Positions 40,817 through 49,389 of a stretch of DNA of 64,000 nucleotides are shown here, piece after piece. The position numbers and the translations under genes are program-made. Source of the DNA: JAOTVV01 sp041602035 (GTDB lineage: Bacteria; Gemmatimonadota; Gemmatimonadetes; Gemmatimonadales; GWC2-71-9); the NCBI GenBank assembly GCA_041602035.1, contig JBFIHA010000005.1:62001-126000 (forward strand). The letters run 5' to 3'. How positions within the stretch are numbered: position 1 is the stretch's first letter; each line of letters begins with the position of its first letter. The notes below the pieces were generated by a model, which saw only the letters and a list, made by a program, of their open reading frames with translations, had not been told where the DNA came from and made no database searches.

Positions 40817-42301
40817 TCACTGGCGGCCGCGGCGCAGAGCACCGGGCTCGCGGTCGAGCGCCTGCACGACCATAAGGGCGAACGTCGCGTAGCGTCCCAG
40901 CCCCGCGAACGGGAAATCGGGTGACCAGTGGTCCGCCGGGCGATGATAATGGTCCCATCGCTGACGCAACGCCGCCGAACTGTCCGCGGATAACCCCTCG
41001 TACGGCTCTGCCCCGGGAATGAGGAAGATGGCCGGGACCCCCTCCCGATGAAACGGGAAGTAGTCCGAGTTGGCCCGAGGGGGAGACGTGACCACCTGCC
41101 AATCGTGGTGGGCGGCGACCCGAGCAGTGAGTGCGCCCAGCCCGGTCGCGTCGACGCTGTCGATCCCAGCCACTCGCCAGCTCACCGGCGGTGCCGCCGG
41201 CGCACCGGCGTCCAGGTTGACGACGGCTGCCGTCTGCCGCAGGGGCCAGAGCGGACGCGCAACGTAGTAATCCGAGCCCAGCAGCCCCCGCTCCTCGCCG
41301 GTGAAGAAGAGCAGCAGAAGCGAGAATCCCAGCTCGGGCGCGGCCTGGTGCACGAGGGTTTCGGCAACGCCCAGGAGCATGGCGACGCCCGCGGCGTTAT
41401 CGGAAAACCCGTTATAGATCGAGTCACCGCGCTCGTCCGGCGCGCCCACACCCAAGTGATCATAGTGCGCGGAGAGGACGATGGCCGTGTCACGACGGCT
41501 GCCGGACCCAGGAAGCAAACATGCCACGTTGGCCTCCTCGACCGGCGTGCGGGTGCTTTCGATACCGATACGGAGCGACCATGCGAGCGGTTGGACCACT
41601 GGGCGGGCGCTGTCGTCCACCGTGGCGCGGGCCAGCAGGGTTTGCGTTACGCGGGGACCCGCGAGCACCGCCGGAAGTCTCGGTAGGAAGGACGACGGGA
41701 TGGAACGATCGCGGTGGTACAATCGCGTTGGTCCCCGGCTACGAACATAGAGCTGAAACGTCTCGCCATCGGGGACCAAATGCACCAGACCGATAGCCCC
41801 CCGTGCGGCGAGCGTGTCGACGGACGGTCCACGGACGGGGCCGACCGTGACCGCTACCGCTCCGCGAAGATCCAGGCCACCGATCTGACCGGATTCGATC
41901 ACGGATTCGTCTCCCACGAAGACGGCCGGTCCAGCGAAGCCCACCAGCGTGGCAGCTGAGCCGACATCAGGAACGAAGTCTTCGACAAGCAGGAACTCCG
42001 TGGAACCCCGAGGGGTCGAAGCGATCATGCGGCTCGCAATCCCGATCCGTGCCGCTTCGAGCTGCACGGGCTGGCGGTATCCGCCGGCGACAGGGTCGAG
42101 GCCAAGTCGACGGCACTGGCTCTCGATGTAGAGGGCCGCGACCGCCGCGCCGGCAGATCCGGTACCTCGACCCATGAGGAGATCGTCGGCGAGGAACCGG
42201 GTGTGGGCACGCAGGGGTAGCGTGTCGACCACGAGATCTTGGGCCTGCGCCGGCCACGCGGCCACGGCGCACACGGTCACGACGAGCAGAATTCGGCGCA
42301 C
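40817..42301 (-). CDS. Secreted M28-family zinc aminopeptidase-like protein
   Basis: 494 residues. GTG 42301 (AAGGG upstream) gives a clean signal peptide (VRRILLVVTVCAVAAWPAQAQ); the frame extends 15 codons further. Seen: PA-domain-like insert (about 105-220) and the peptidase core with the zinc set SAHYDHLG (His, Asp), FSDNAAG (Asp), FTGEERGLLGS (catalytic Glu and ligand Glu), and HYHRPADHW (His). Known: di-zinc exopeptidases, often aminopeptidases. Periplasmic or secreted. Divergent from the beta-lactamase-fold gene across a 123-base spacer. Confidence 0.9.
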   Translation of the reverse strand: MRRILLVVTVCAVAAWPAQAQDLVVDTLPLRAHTRFLADDLLMGRGTGSAGAAVAALYIESQCRRLGLDPVAGGYRQPVQLEAARIGIASRMIASTPRGSTEFLLVEDFVPDVGSAATLVGFAGPAVFVGDESVIESGQIGGLDLRGAVAVTVGPVRGPSVDTLAARGAIGLVHLVPDGETFQLYVRSRGPTRLYHRDRSIPSSFLPRLPAVLAGPRVTQTLLARATVDDSARPVVQPLAWSLRIGIESTRTPVEEANVACLLPGSGSRRDTAIVLSAHYDHLGVGAPDERGDSIYNGFSDNAAGVAMLLGVAETLVHQAAPELGFSLLLLFFTGEERGLLGSDYYVARPLWPLRQTAAVVNLDAGAPAAPPVSWRVAGIDSVDATGLGALTARVAAHHDWQVVTSPPRANSDYFPFHREGVPAIFLIPGAEPYEGLSADSSAALRQRWDHYHRPADHWSPDFPFAGLGRYATFALMVVQALDREPGALRRGRQ

Positions 42302-42424
42302 AATGTACCCTTGTCGGTAGGACGGTGAGGCTGACGTTCGTATCATACACCGGAGACAGATGTCGCTGATCCATGTAACGCACCACCGGCTCTTGACCCG
42401 CGACCCGAAGGGGCATCACTCGCC

Positions 42425-43573
42425 GTGACTCCCGTGCCCTTCCTGCTGTGGATGCTCATCGCGCAGACTGCGCCGATGGCGGCCGTCGAGCGCGCGGTAC
42501 TGGGCGGCATCCGGGAGGGGGTGTACCCGGGCGCCGTGGTGATGATCGGCACCCGAGACACGGTGCTGTGGAGTCAGGGGTACGGACACTTCACGTGGTC
42601 GTCGACGGCGCCTGTTCCCGATCCCGACAGCACCCTCTTCGACCTTGCCTCGCTCACGAAGGTCGTGGCCCCGACCCCCGCCGCGATGGTGCTCGCGCAG
42701 GACGGGCGGCTGGACCTCGATCGTGCGGTGGTGAGTTATCTGCAGGGGTTCAGCGGCCCCGGCAAGGACCGCGTGACGGTGCGGCATCTGCTTGAGCATC
42801 GTTCGGGGCTGCGGGCCTTCCTGTCGCTCGACCGACTCACGAACACTCCGGAAGATGCGAAAGCACTGGTCCTGGGTGAGGCACTCAGCCACGACCCGGG
42901 CGGCCGCGTCGTGTACAGCGACCTCAATGCCATGCTCCTCGGGTGGGTGGTAGAAGCCGTTTCCGGTTTGCCGCTCGATCGCTTCGTGGAAGAGCACGTG
43001 TTCGCTCCGATGGGAATGGGCAGCACGCGATTCCGCCCCCCCCGGGTGCTCAGATCCCACATCATGCCGGTGGGGCTCTGGCGCGGTCACGCGATTGCCG
43101 GGGAAGTGCACGACCAGAACGCGGCACGCCTTGGGGGCGTGTCCGGCCATGCCGGGCTCTACAGCACCGGTCGCGACTTGGCGTCGTTTGCCCAGACGTT
43201 GCTGCGAGTTGGTCGCACGGCCTCCGGGGAGGAGATGTTCACCGCCGGCGTGGTTCGACACTTCACCCGACGAGGGACTGGCAATCGGGCCCTCGGCTGG
43301 GAAATGCGGGATACGACGACCGTCGAACAGATCGGTGCATCGCTTTCGGCGGCTGCGTACGGTCACGGGGGCTTCACGGGTACCTCTATCTGGATCGATC
43401 CCGACGGCGATCTCTTCGTCATCCTGCTCACCAACCGGGTCTTCGCGCCTCGGACGAGTCACTCGATCACCAAGCTCAAACGCGTTCGCGGTGAGGTTGC
43501 CGACCAGGCGGTCCTGCTCCGCCGCGAGCACTGTCGGGGACGGTCGCCGAGCGAACCTCTGCGATGCGGGTAG
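42425..43573 (+). CDS. Serine beta-lactamase-like hydrolase (class C fold)
   Basis: 382 residues, GTG start. Seen: a short hydrophobic N-terminus (PFLLWMLIAQTAPMAA) that may be a signal, nucleophile Ser76 and Lys79 in SLTK, Tyr164 and Asn167 in YSDLN, and HGGFTG in the position of the third motif (HxG). Known: this family covers penicillin-binding proteins, esterases and class C enzymes; the HxG third motif favours esterase or peptidase rather than beta-lactamase action. Its end overlaps the next gene by ten bases. Confidence 0.85.
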   Translation: MTPVPFLLWMLIAQTAPMAAVERAVLGGIREGVYPGAVVMIGTRDTVLWSQGYGHFTWSSTAPVPDPDSTLFDLASLTKVVAPTPAAMVLAQDGRLDLDRAVVSYLQGFSGPGKDRVTVRHLLEHRSGLRAFLSLDRLTNTPEDAKALVLGEALSHDPGGRVVYSDLNAMLLGWVVEAVSGLPLDRFVEEHVFAPMGMGSTRFRPPRVLRSHIMPVGLWRGHAIAGEVHDQNAARLGGVSGHAGLYSTGRDLASFAQTLLRVGRTASGEEMFTAGVVRHFTRRGTGNRALGWEMRDTTTVEQIGASLSAAAYGHGGFTGTSIWIDPDGDLFVILLTNRVFAPRTSHSITKLKRVRGEVADQAVLLRREHCRGRSPSEPLRCG

Positions 43574-43944
43574 CGGGGCGAGTCGGCACCGCGCCGGTCC
43601 CGCCAATCCGCCCGGTGCTCATCTACGACGCCTCGTGTGGGTTTTGTCGCCGGTGGGTAGCGCGGGTGCGGAATTGGGATCGGCGAGGGACGATCGAGTT
43701 CCTGCCGCTGGACGACGACCGGGCCACGGTGGTCTCCGGTCAACCGACGGACCGCCTACGTCTCGCCGCCCATGTCGTGTGTCCGAACGGAGGCGTCTTT
43801 GCCGGGGCCGCGGCAGCCCGCGAGTTGTTTCGGTATCTTCCGGGTGGCCGCGTGGTGCGAGTTGTCACCGCGGTACCCGGTGTGATGCCGGTGGCCGAGC
43901 GAACGTATGCGTGGATCGCGCGCCACTGGGGCCCCGTGAGGTGA
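43564..43944 (+). CDS. DCC-family thiol-disulfide oxidoreductase-like protein (DUF393)
   Basis: 126 residues. Seen: YDASCGFC (Cys25, Cys28), the DxxCxxC motif of DUF393, followed by helix CRRWVARVRNWDRRG, LPLDDD, and GAAAARELFRYLPGG. Known: a predicted redox protein with thioredoxin-like CxxC; few members have been studied. Overlap with the upstream gene suggests co-translation. N-terminal 15 residues look unstructured. Confidence 0.85.
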   Translation: MRVAGRVGTAPVPPIRPVLIYDASCGFCRRWVARVRNWDRRGTIEFLPLDDDRATVVSGQPTDRLRLAAHVVCPNGGVFAGAAAARELFRYLPGGRVVRVVTAVPGVMPVAERTYAWIARHWGPVR

Positions 43945-44020
43945 CCGGACGCTGTGGAATGAGATGACCCGGCCGGCGGCTCCACCCCGATCCACGCGGA
44001 ATTGACGGAGGATACCCACC

Positions 44021-44338
44021 ATGAGCGATACCTCCCAGCCCGCGCTCGACGAGACCGCCGTCAGGCAGGCGCTGCGCACGGTCAAGGACCCCGAAGCAGG
44101 GATCAACATCATTGACCTGGGACTGATCTACGACGTCGAGATCGATGCCGGCAAAGTGGATGTCAAGATGACGCTCACGTCGCCGGGATGTCCTGCCGGT
44201 GGGCAGATCATGAGCGATGCCGACCACGCCGTCCGACAGCTGGAAGGCGTGAAGGACGTGCGCATCGAGTTGGTGTGGGATCCCTACTGGACGCCCGAGC
44301 GCATTGACCCGAAGGTGCGCGCGTTCTTGGGGTTCTAG
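44021..44338 (+). CDS. MIP18/DUF59 metal-sulfur cluster assembly factor (SufT-like)
   Basis: 105 residues, ATG with GGAGG about 9 bases upstream. Seen: KDPEAGINIIDLGLIYDVEI, then VKMTLTSPGCPAG with the conserved Cys, and VWDPYWTPERIDPKVRAFLGF, the full MIP18 domain of SufT/PaaD type. Known: helps mature Fe-S proteins. The suf operon lies 4.4 kb downstream; this gene is usually inside suf operons in other bacteria. Last base pairs overlap the convergent rnd gene (CTAG). Confidence 0.88.
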   Translation: MSDTSQPALDETAVRQALRTVKDPEAGINIIDLGLIYDVEIDAGKVDVKMTLTSPGCPAGGQIMSDADHAVRQLEGVKDVRIELVWDPYWTPERIDPKVRAFLGF

Positions 44339-45531
44339 CTCGCCCCGGCCCGCGGGCCGTCGCCAGCCACCGCACGAAGCACCGCCTCCACCCCGAGCAC
44401 GTCACGCTGCCAGCGGCGAAGCTCGGATACGGACCTTAGGGCTTCTGGAGTCTTGGGCATTGCGCGGGCAATAGCCTGCAGTGTTCCATTGGGACACGCG
44501 AGGCCCGGCTCGAGGTTGATGTCGGCTGCCCGCCGGTTGCGGAGCGTCTTGAGCCGCTCGAGGCGTGCGTCGTACTGCACGTCTGGAGGGAGCCGGCGAG
44601 TCCGCTGCCGACGGGGGAGCTCTGCGTCCGGGATGCCAAGGGCCTCCGAGACGACGGCAGCCATCTCGGCCCCATACCGCCGGAGGACTGAGCGCGGCAC
44701 ACCATCCACGGCACGCATCGTTGCCAGCGTTGCGGGAGCGGCTCGCGACAGCCCCATCAGCACGGCGTTGGAGACGACGCGGAACGGCGCTCGATCGAGG
44801 GTGCGGGCCGTTCGATCGCGCCAGTCGTGGAGCCGTTCGAGGATGGCGAGCTGGCGGGGCGCAAGGAGTTTGGCGCCCTTGATCCGCAAGTGGGCACCGT
44901 CGTCATCTCGCTTGGGGGCACTCCACCGCACCTCTTCCAGACGTTGGAACTCTTCGCTTGCCCACTCCAGTCGTCCGAGACCCGCAAGCCGGTCGGCGAG
45001 CAGGTCGCGGAGCGCCAGGAGATAACGGGTATCGTCGGCAGCGTACTCAAGCATCTCGGGGGTGAGCGGTCGCAGTGACCAATCTGCACGCTGGAAGCGC
45101 TTGTCGAGCTTGACGTCGAAGTACTTGTGGAGCAGTGACCCGAGTCCAACTGCCGGTTCACCAGCGAGCTGCGCGGCGATCCGCGTGTCGAACATCCGGC
45201 TGACGCGCAGTCCGTAGTCCCGGTCCAGCACGCGCAGGTCGTAGTCAGCGTCGTGGAAGACAAGTTCCGTGTCCGGGTGCGCGAACAGCGATCCGAGCGG
45301 CCGGAGATCGCCGACGGTGAGTGGGTCGATCAGAACGGTGTCCTGCCCCGTGCTGATCTGGACGAGGTACACGCGATCGACGTAGCGGTGAAATGAGGCC
45401 GACTCGGTATCGAGGGCAATGGCTGAAGCGCCCGATAAGCGCTGGACGAGTCGATGAAAGTCCGTGGGATCCGTGATGAGCGTCGGTCGATCAGCCAAGG
45501 GACCTCCCCCCCGGGGCAACGTCAATGTCAT
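44335..45531 (-). CDS. rnd: Ribonuclease D
   Basis: 398 residues, ATG at 45531. Seen: DEDDy exonuclease motifs IALDTESASF (Asp, Glu), VFHDADYDLRVL (Asp), and LEYAADDTRYLLAL (Tyr and Asp); HRDC domain (about 215-300). The C-terminal part carries a second HRDC-like helical region. Known: 3'-5' trimming of stable RNA precursors such as tRNA. Cytosolic. Its promoter lies in an AT-rich spacer with an inverted repeat. Confidence 0.93.
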   Translation of the reverse strand: MTLTLPRGGGPLADRPTLITDPTDFHRLVQRLSGASAIALDTESASFHRYVDRVYLVQISTGQDTVLIDPLTVGDLRPLGSLFAHPDTELVFHDADYDLRVLDRDYGLRVSRMFDTRIAAQLAGEPAVGLGSLLHKYFDVKLDKRFQRADWSLRPLTPEMLEYAADDTRYLLALRDLLADRLAGLGRLEWASEEFQRLEEVRWSAPKRDDDGAHLRIKGAKLLAPRQLAILERLHDWRDRTARTLDRAPFRVVSNAVLMGLSRAAPATLATMRAVDGVPRSVLRRYGAEMAAVVSEALGIPDAELPRRQRTRRLPPDVQYDARLERLKTLRNRRAADINLEPGLACPNGTLQAIARAMPKTPEALRSVSELRRWQRDVLGVEAVLRAVAGDGPRAGAS

Positions 45532-45553
45532 ATCGACACAGTGTCTAGACGGT

Positions 45554-45566
45554 GTGGAAAATCCAC
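45554..45566. promoter_or_regulatory. Inverted repeat GTGGA-AAA-TCCAC upstream of rnd
   Basis: A perfect 5-bp inverted repeat with a 3-base centre, 23 bases before the rnd start codon. The word TGTGGAAAA (45553-45561) is the complement of TTTTCCACA, the same DnaA-box-like word seen before dnaA. The surrounding 257-base divergent spacer (45532-45788) is AT-rich, especially 45571-45600, and holds promoters for rnd and the hydrolase gene. Confidence 0.4.
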
Positions 45567-45788
45567 TAAACCGTTATAACAAAAAAGCTTACAATACAGC
45601 ACTAGGCGCCACCATTGCGACAGTATCAAGACTGCAACAACACACCGATACCTGTTCTCGCGATCATCGTCCCCTCAGGGAGCCCCACGTAGCGACATCG
45701 CGCCGCCATTCGCCAACCGCGTGAGCCGCTCCTTCGCACCCACCCTTTCGGCAGGTAAGTTTAGCGGCGGCATGCTGGTGATACACAA

Positions 45789-46613
45789 GTGAGCCCGAAT
45801 TCGCCCGAGCCCACCGGCGCCGTTCACCACCTCGTGGTGAACGGCGTGACCACCGCCGTCGAGTCGTTCGGCGATGGGTTGACCGTGCTCTTTGTTCATG
45901 GCTTTCCACTCGACCGGACTGTCTGGCGTCGTGTGACGGTGCCGCTCACCGGGTATCGGAGGATCGCGCCGGATTTGCGGGGCTTCGGCCTGAGTGATGC
46001 GCCGGGGAAGGGATACAGTATCCCGGGCTATGCGGACGACATGCGCGTTCTCCTCGATCTCCTGGCGGTGGACCGGGCGGTGCTGTGTGGTCTCTCGATG
46101 GGCGGCTACGTTGCGCTCGAGGTCGTGCGGCGATTCCCGGAACGCGTCGGTGGGCTCATCCTGATGAACACGCGGGCTGATGCTGACGCGCCGGGCGCCC
46201 GAGCCCGGCGCGAAGCGATGGTTCGCCTGGTGGAGCAGGCGGGAACGGAGTCTCTCGTCGACGCGATGGTCCCGAAGCTACTCTCGCCTCATGCCGTCGC
46301 GACGATGCCCAGGCTCGTGGACGCTGTGAGCGCCATGATCGGTGCGGCTTCGCCCGCCGGCGTGATCGGGGCGCTACGCGCTATGAAAGACCGCCATGAT
46401 GCGACACCGTTGCTGCCGCACATCCGGGTGCCGACCTTGGTCGTGGCGGGCCGAGACGACCTGTTGATTCCGGTCGATCAGTCCCGCGCCATGGCGGAAC
46501 GCATCCCTGGGGCGCAATTCACGGTGATCCCAGGTGCCGGACACTTGGCGCCGATGGAGCAACCCGTGGCGACGGCCCGAGTAGTCGGCGAGTTTCTGGA
46601 GTCGCTGGCGTAG
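45789..46613 (+). CDS. Alpha/beta hydrolase
   Basis: 274 residues, GTG start. Seen: oxyanion HGFP (37-40), nucleophile elbow GLSMGG with Ser103, acid Asp224 in GRDDLLIP, and His252 in GAGHLAPME: a complete catalytic triad. No signal peptide. Known: this layout is shared by esterases, lactonases and 3-oxoadipate enol-lactonase; residues do not decide the substrate. Confidence 0.9.
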   Translation: MSPNSPEPTGAVHHLVVNGVTTAVESFGDGLTVLFVHGFPLDRTVWRRVTVPLTGYRRIAPDLRGFGLSDAPGKGYSIPGYADDMRVLLDLLAVDRAVLCGLSMGGYVALEVVRRFPERVGGLILMNTRADADAPGARARREAMVRLVEQAGTESLVDAMVPKLLSPHAVATMPRLVDAVSAMIGAASPAGVIGALRAMKDRHDATPLLPHIRVPTLVVAGRDDLLIPVDQSRAMAERIPGAQFTVIPGAGHLAPMEQPVATARVVGEFLESLA

Positions 46614-46618
46614 GTCGC

Positions 46619-47170
46619 CTACGCCCGCTCAGTCTCCCGTGCGGCCGGTACGCCGTACTGCCCCTCCTCCGCGTAGTGCTTCTTCCATTCCGAACGCAGG
46701 CAAAACGGATCGAGCCCTGTCGGTCGATCGACCATGAGCACCCCGTCCAAGTGGTCGATCTCGTGCTGGAGCAGCTCTGCCAGCGGGCCTTCGGCCTCCA
46801 GCGTGTGTTGCCGTCCGGCCAGGTCGACATAGGCGACCTTGACGGAGTAGGCTCGCTCGACACGGACCAGCAGGTCGGGAATCGAAAAGCAATCATCCCA
46901 GACCGTGAAGTCGTCGGTGCCAATGTCGGTGATTTCCGGGTTGACCAGGAAGCAGGGCTTATCGTCCTCGAGATACACGATGCGCATCGGCGCGCCAATC
47001 TGTGGTGCGGCGAGCCCACGCCCTCTCCCCAACCCTTCCTTCAGGCTCCGGAGCGTGTCTTGAAGGTCGTCGGCCACCACCCGAACCGCTGGCGAGCGGA
47101 CCTTCTTGACGGGTTCGCACCTCGCCCGCAGTATCGGATCACCAAGCTGTCGAATGGGTCGGACTGCCAT
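46619..47170 (-). CDS. Peptide deformylase-like protein
   Basis: 183 residues from ATG 47170, the start of MAVRPIRQLGDPILR; the longer open frame covers the divergent gene and is not used. Seen: motif I GRGLAAPQIG, motif III LQHEIDHLDG with the HExxH, and motif II as DDCFSIPD rather than EGCLSxP. The zinc Cys is kept. Known: removes the N-formyl group from new proteins. The changed motif II is seen in a subset of deformylase-like proteins and leaves activity less certain. No fmt gene is adjacent. Confidence 0.82.
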   Translation of the reverse strand: MAVRPIRQLGDPILRARCEPVKKVRSPAVRVVADDLQDTLRSLKEGLGRGRGLAAPQIGAPMRIVYLEDDKPCFLVNPEITDIGTDDFTVWDDCFSIPDLLVRVERAYSVKVAYVDLAGRQHTLEAEGPLAELLQHEIDHLDGVLMVDRPTGLDPFCLRSEWKKHYAEEGQYGVPAARETERA

Positions 47171-47224
47171 GCGTTGCCTTCCTCGCAACCAGGGAACTGG
47201 GGGCTCACAATCTAGGGAATTCCG

Positions 47225-47830
47225 GTGATTGCAGCCATCATCCCGGCCGCAGGGTCCTCCGAGCGGATGGGCGAGCCAAAAGCCCTTCTGACCTACCGCG
47301 GGGCGACGTTCCTCGAGACAATCCTCCAGGCGTGCCGAGCCTTGGGACTCACCCGCCGAATTGTGGTCCTGGGTCCCGACAGGGATCTCATCCTCCGGAA
47401 CACGGACCTTTCGGGCGAAACCGTGGTGCGGAACCCGGATCCCGCGTCCGGTCCACTGAGATCTGTCCAACTTGCGATTCGACAGATTCTGGATCACCCC
47501 GTCGAGGCCGTGCTCGTCTGGCATGTCGACCGGCCGCACGTGTCCATTGCGACGGCACAGGCGCTGATCGATCGATTCAGAGATCGAGGTCCCGGAATCG
47601 TAGTGCCGGCCTATGAGGGGCGGCGAGGCCACCCGGTTCTGTTCGCGCGCGCGGTCTTCGAGGAGCTTTTGGCAGCCCCCCCTGCCATTGGGGCACGGCC
47701 GGTCGTCCGGGCTGACCCGGACAGAGTCGCGACGGTTCCCGTGAACGATCCAGCCGTTTGTGAGGATATCGATACGCCAGAAGACTATGCCACGCTGCTG
47801 AGGCAGGTCGATCCGCGCCCGCCAGGCTAG
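47225..47830 (+). CDS. MobA-like NTP transferase
   Basis: 201 residues, GTG start. Seen: IIPAAGSSERMGEPKALL (GxG...RMGxPK nucleotide-binding motif), VWHVDRPHVSIATAQAL (metal Asp) and RGHPVLFARAVFEEL. This is the MobA/MocA-like rossmann nucleotidyltransferase core (NTP_transf_3). Known members attach CMP or GMP to molybdopterin; others act on sugars. No molybdenum gene is adjacent, so the acceptor is unknown. Divergent from the deformylase gene (54-base spacer). Confidence 0.85.
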   Translation: MIAAIIPAAGSSERMGEPKALLTYRGATFLETILQACRALGLTRRIVVLGPDRDLILRNTDLSGETVVRNPDPASGPLRSVQLAIRQILDHPVEAVLVWHVDRPHVSIATAQALIDRFRDRGPGIVVPAYEGRRGHPVLFARAVFEELLAAPPAIGARPVVRADPDRVATVPVNDPAVCEDIDTPEDYATLLRQVDPRPPG

Positions 47831-47853
47831 CAGAGGGTATCTGAGCCGCCGGG

Positions 47854-48120
47854 TCAATCCCCGCTCTCGGCGTCCGGGTGGAGCCTGTCTAGAGGCTCGG
47901 GGTTTCGAAGGTCGCGCGGCAGGTAAACGGTCGGCGCCAACGGGCCCGCTACCTCGTCTCTGGTCACACTTGGACGTTCGGTGGACGGATCCCCGGCGGT
48001 CGGACGTGCCGGACCCCGTGGCTGCCGCGCGGGCCGGTCCTTGCGAGGTGTGCCGTCGCCGTTTGTGGGTTGGCTAGTCCGCATGCCCCGGGTGGCTTGC
48101 ATCGTGATACGGCTGTGCAT
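47854..48120 (-). CDS. Small Pro/Arg-rich protein, uncertain
   Basis: 88 residues, ATG at 48120. Seen: no domain or membrane segment; charged and Pro-rich (PARQPRGPARPTAGDPS), probably disordered; a final segment VYLPRDLRNPEPLDRLHPD. The best reason to accept it is a very strong ribosome site, AGGAGGGAGGG, ending six bases before the start. No homologue can be named. It could be a regulatory peptide or a spurious frame. Confidence 0.42.
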   Translation of the reverse strand: MHSRITMQATRGMRTSQPTNGDGTPRKDRPARQPRGPARPTAGDPSTERPSVTRDEVAGPLAPTVYLPRDLRNPEPLDRLHPDAESGD

Positions 48121-48693
48121 CTGACCCTCCCTCCTCCGCTTACGAATACCCGGCAGAGCGCCGTTTATTCATGCTGGAGAGTTATCGGATTCCGCCTACA
48201 TCACGAAGCTGAAAAGCTCAGTGCTGAGTATATGGAAGAAGAGACGGTTTCCATTGAGCCACTTCCTCGCTATTTGCTGTGTGACCTCTGAACGATGCGC
48301 GGGCCCAGGCCGGCGCTCGCCAGGATGCGCTGGGCCAGGCGGCTGCATTTCGCCACTATCAGACTCGTCGACCCGCGAGACCGTGAGCCGTCCAGTTAAA
48401 CTGATGCATGAAGCTTGGCCCTACTCCAGGCCGGCGTTGAGACGCGGAGTCGCTCGAGTCCCTCGGGCCAATTACGCCACGCCAGGCCTGTGGGTCACGT
48501 CGGGCCGTGGTGCCGGAACGACATCTGATCCAAGGAGCTCCACGGAGGGTGCCAAGATCTGGACTTTCCTTGGACGACTCTCCGTGACCGCGGCAGGCCT
48601 GGTTCACTCCGTGGCCCGCGAACCGAAGCTCGTTCGCAAACAATTTCGTTGATTTAGTTGCGGAAATCGGGAAAGCGGATTAGCATTCCAGCC
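48121..48693. other. 573-base gap before sufR: no supported gene
   Basis: The frame 48221-48652 has poor protein character and no ribosome site, so it is not called. The left part (48150-48290) is AT-richer and may hold the promoter of the leftward small gene, with a CTCAG-TG-CTGAG palindrome near 48208. The middle is GC-rich with no tRNA, tmRNA or SRP-RNA signature recognised. The last 60 bases are AT-rich and carry the sufR promoter and a likely operator. Confidence 0.5.
48638..48651. promoter_or_regulatory. Candidate SufR operator
   Basis: AAAC-AATTTC-GTTG, which read on the other strand is CAAC-N6-GTTT. Cyanobacterial SufR is known to bind CAAC-N6-GTTG, so this is one mismatch from it. 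It lies 42 bases before the sufR start, a place that suits autorepression of the suf operon. A second GTTG follows five bases later. Confidence 0.45.
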
Positions 48694-49389
48694 ATGGCTT
48701 CGAGCATCCCAGGCCTGGCTGGCCACAGGGGACTCCGGGGCGACATCCTTCTCGAGTTGAAGAGGTCGCAACCGCTTACGGCAAAGGAACTTGCCAACGT
48801 TTTTGGCGTGTCCGCCAACGCCGTGCGCCGCCATCTCAAGGAATTGGAGGCCGAAGCCCTCATCCAATACCGGCGGGAGCAGCGGGGCACTGGTGCGCCG
48901 ACCAACGCCTACCGGTTGAGTTCCGACGGCGAGGCGCTGTTCCCGACCCAATACGGACAGGCGCTGACAGACGTATTGGCCTTTGTGGCTCGGCACAATG
49001 GCCGGGATGCGGTACGTGCGATGTTTGCGCAGCGCTTCCGCGCGCACGCCGATCGGCTCCAGGCCGAGTTGGCTGACGCGACCCTGGAGGAGCGGGTGGC
49101 CGCTGTAGTGCGGGTGCTGTCCGAGCAGGGCTTCATGGCCGCCTGGTCAGTAGAGGAGGACCAGCTCCGGCTTGCTGAGCACCACTGTGCGGTCCGGGCC
49201 GTGGCCGAACAGTTTCCTGAGATCTGCGCGGCGGAAGCCGAGTTTCTTCGTGAGGTGCTGCAGATCGACCTCCAGCGTGATTCGTACATCCCAGATGGCT
49301 GCAATGCGTGCGAGTACACCATGGCCAAGCCCACAGGTGGTGCGGGCGGAGCGAATGGTGATGGCGCACCGATCAACGAGGAGTCCTGA
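48694..49389 (+). CDS. sufR: Fe-S-responsive transcriptional repressor SufR-like
   Basis: 231 residues from ATG 48694; a TTG at 48658 is an alternative. Seen: winged helix-turn-helix (about 20-80: LTAKELANVFGVSANAVRRHLKELEAEALI), then an effector domain with Cys in EHHCAVRAVAEQFPEICAAE (C-X12-C) and a further pair in DGCNACEY. Known: SufR binds an Fe-S cluster through such Cys and represses suf genes while clusters are plentiful. It directly precedes sufB with no spacer, so it autoregulates its own operon. Confidence 0.88.
   Translation: MASSIPGLAGHRGLRGDILLELKRSQPLTAKELANVFGVSANAVRRHLKELEAEALIQYRREQRGTGAPTNAYRLSSDGEALFPTQYGQALTDVLAFVARHNGRDAVRAMFAQRFRAHADRLQAELADATLEERVAAVVRVLSEQGFMAAWSVEEDQLRLAEHHCAVRAVAEQFPEICAAEAEFLREVLQIDLQRDSYIPDGCNACEYTMAKPTGGAGGANGDGAPINEES

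Noticed and set aside
45571..45610. Insertion-element end at the AT-rich block
   Set aside because: No terminal inverted repeat pair, target duplication or transposase fragment is present.
46619..47857. Peptide deformylase frame extended to 412 residues
   Set aside because: The extension lies antisense to the MobA-like gene; the conserved start is the ATG at 47170.
48221..48652. 143-residue frame before sufR
   Set aside because: No ribosome site, low protein character, and it runs into the sufR operator region.
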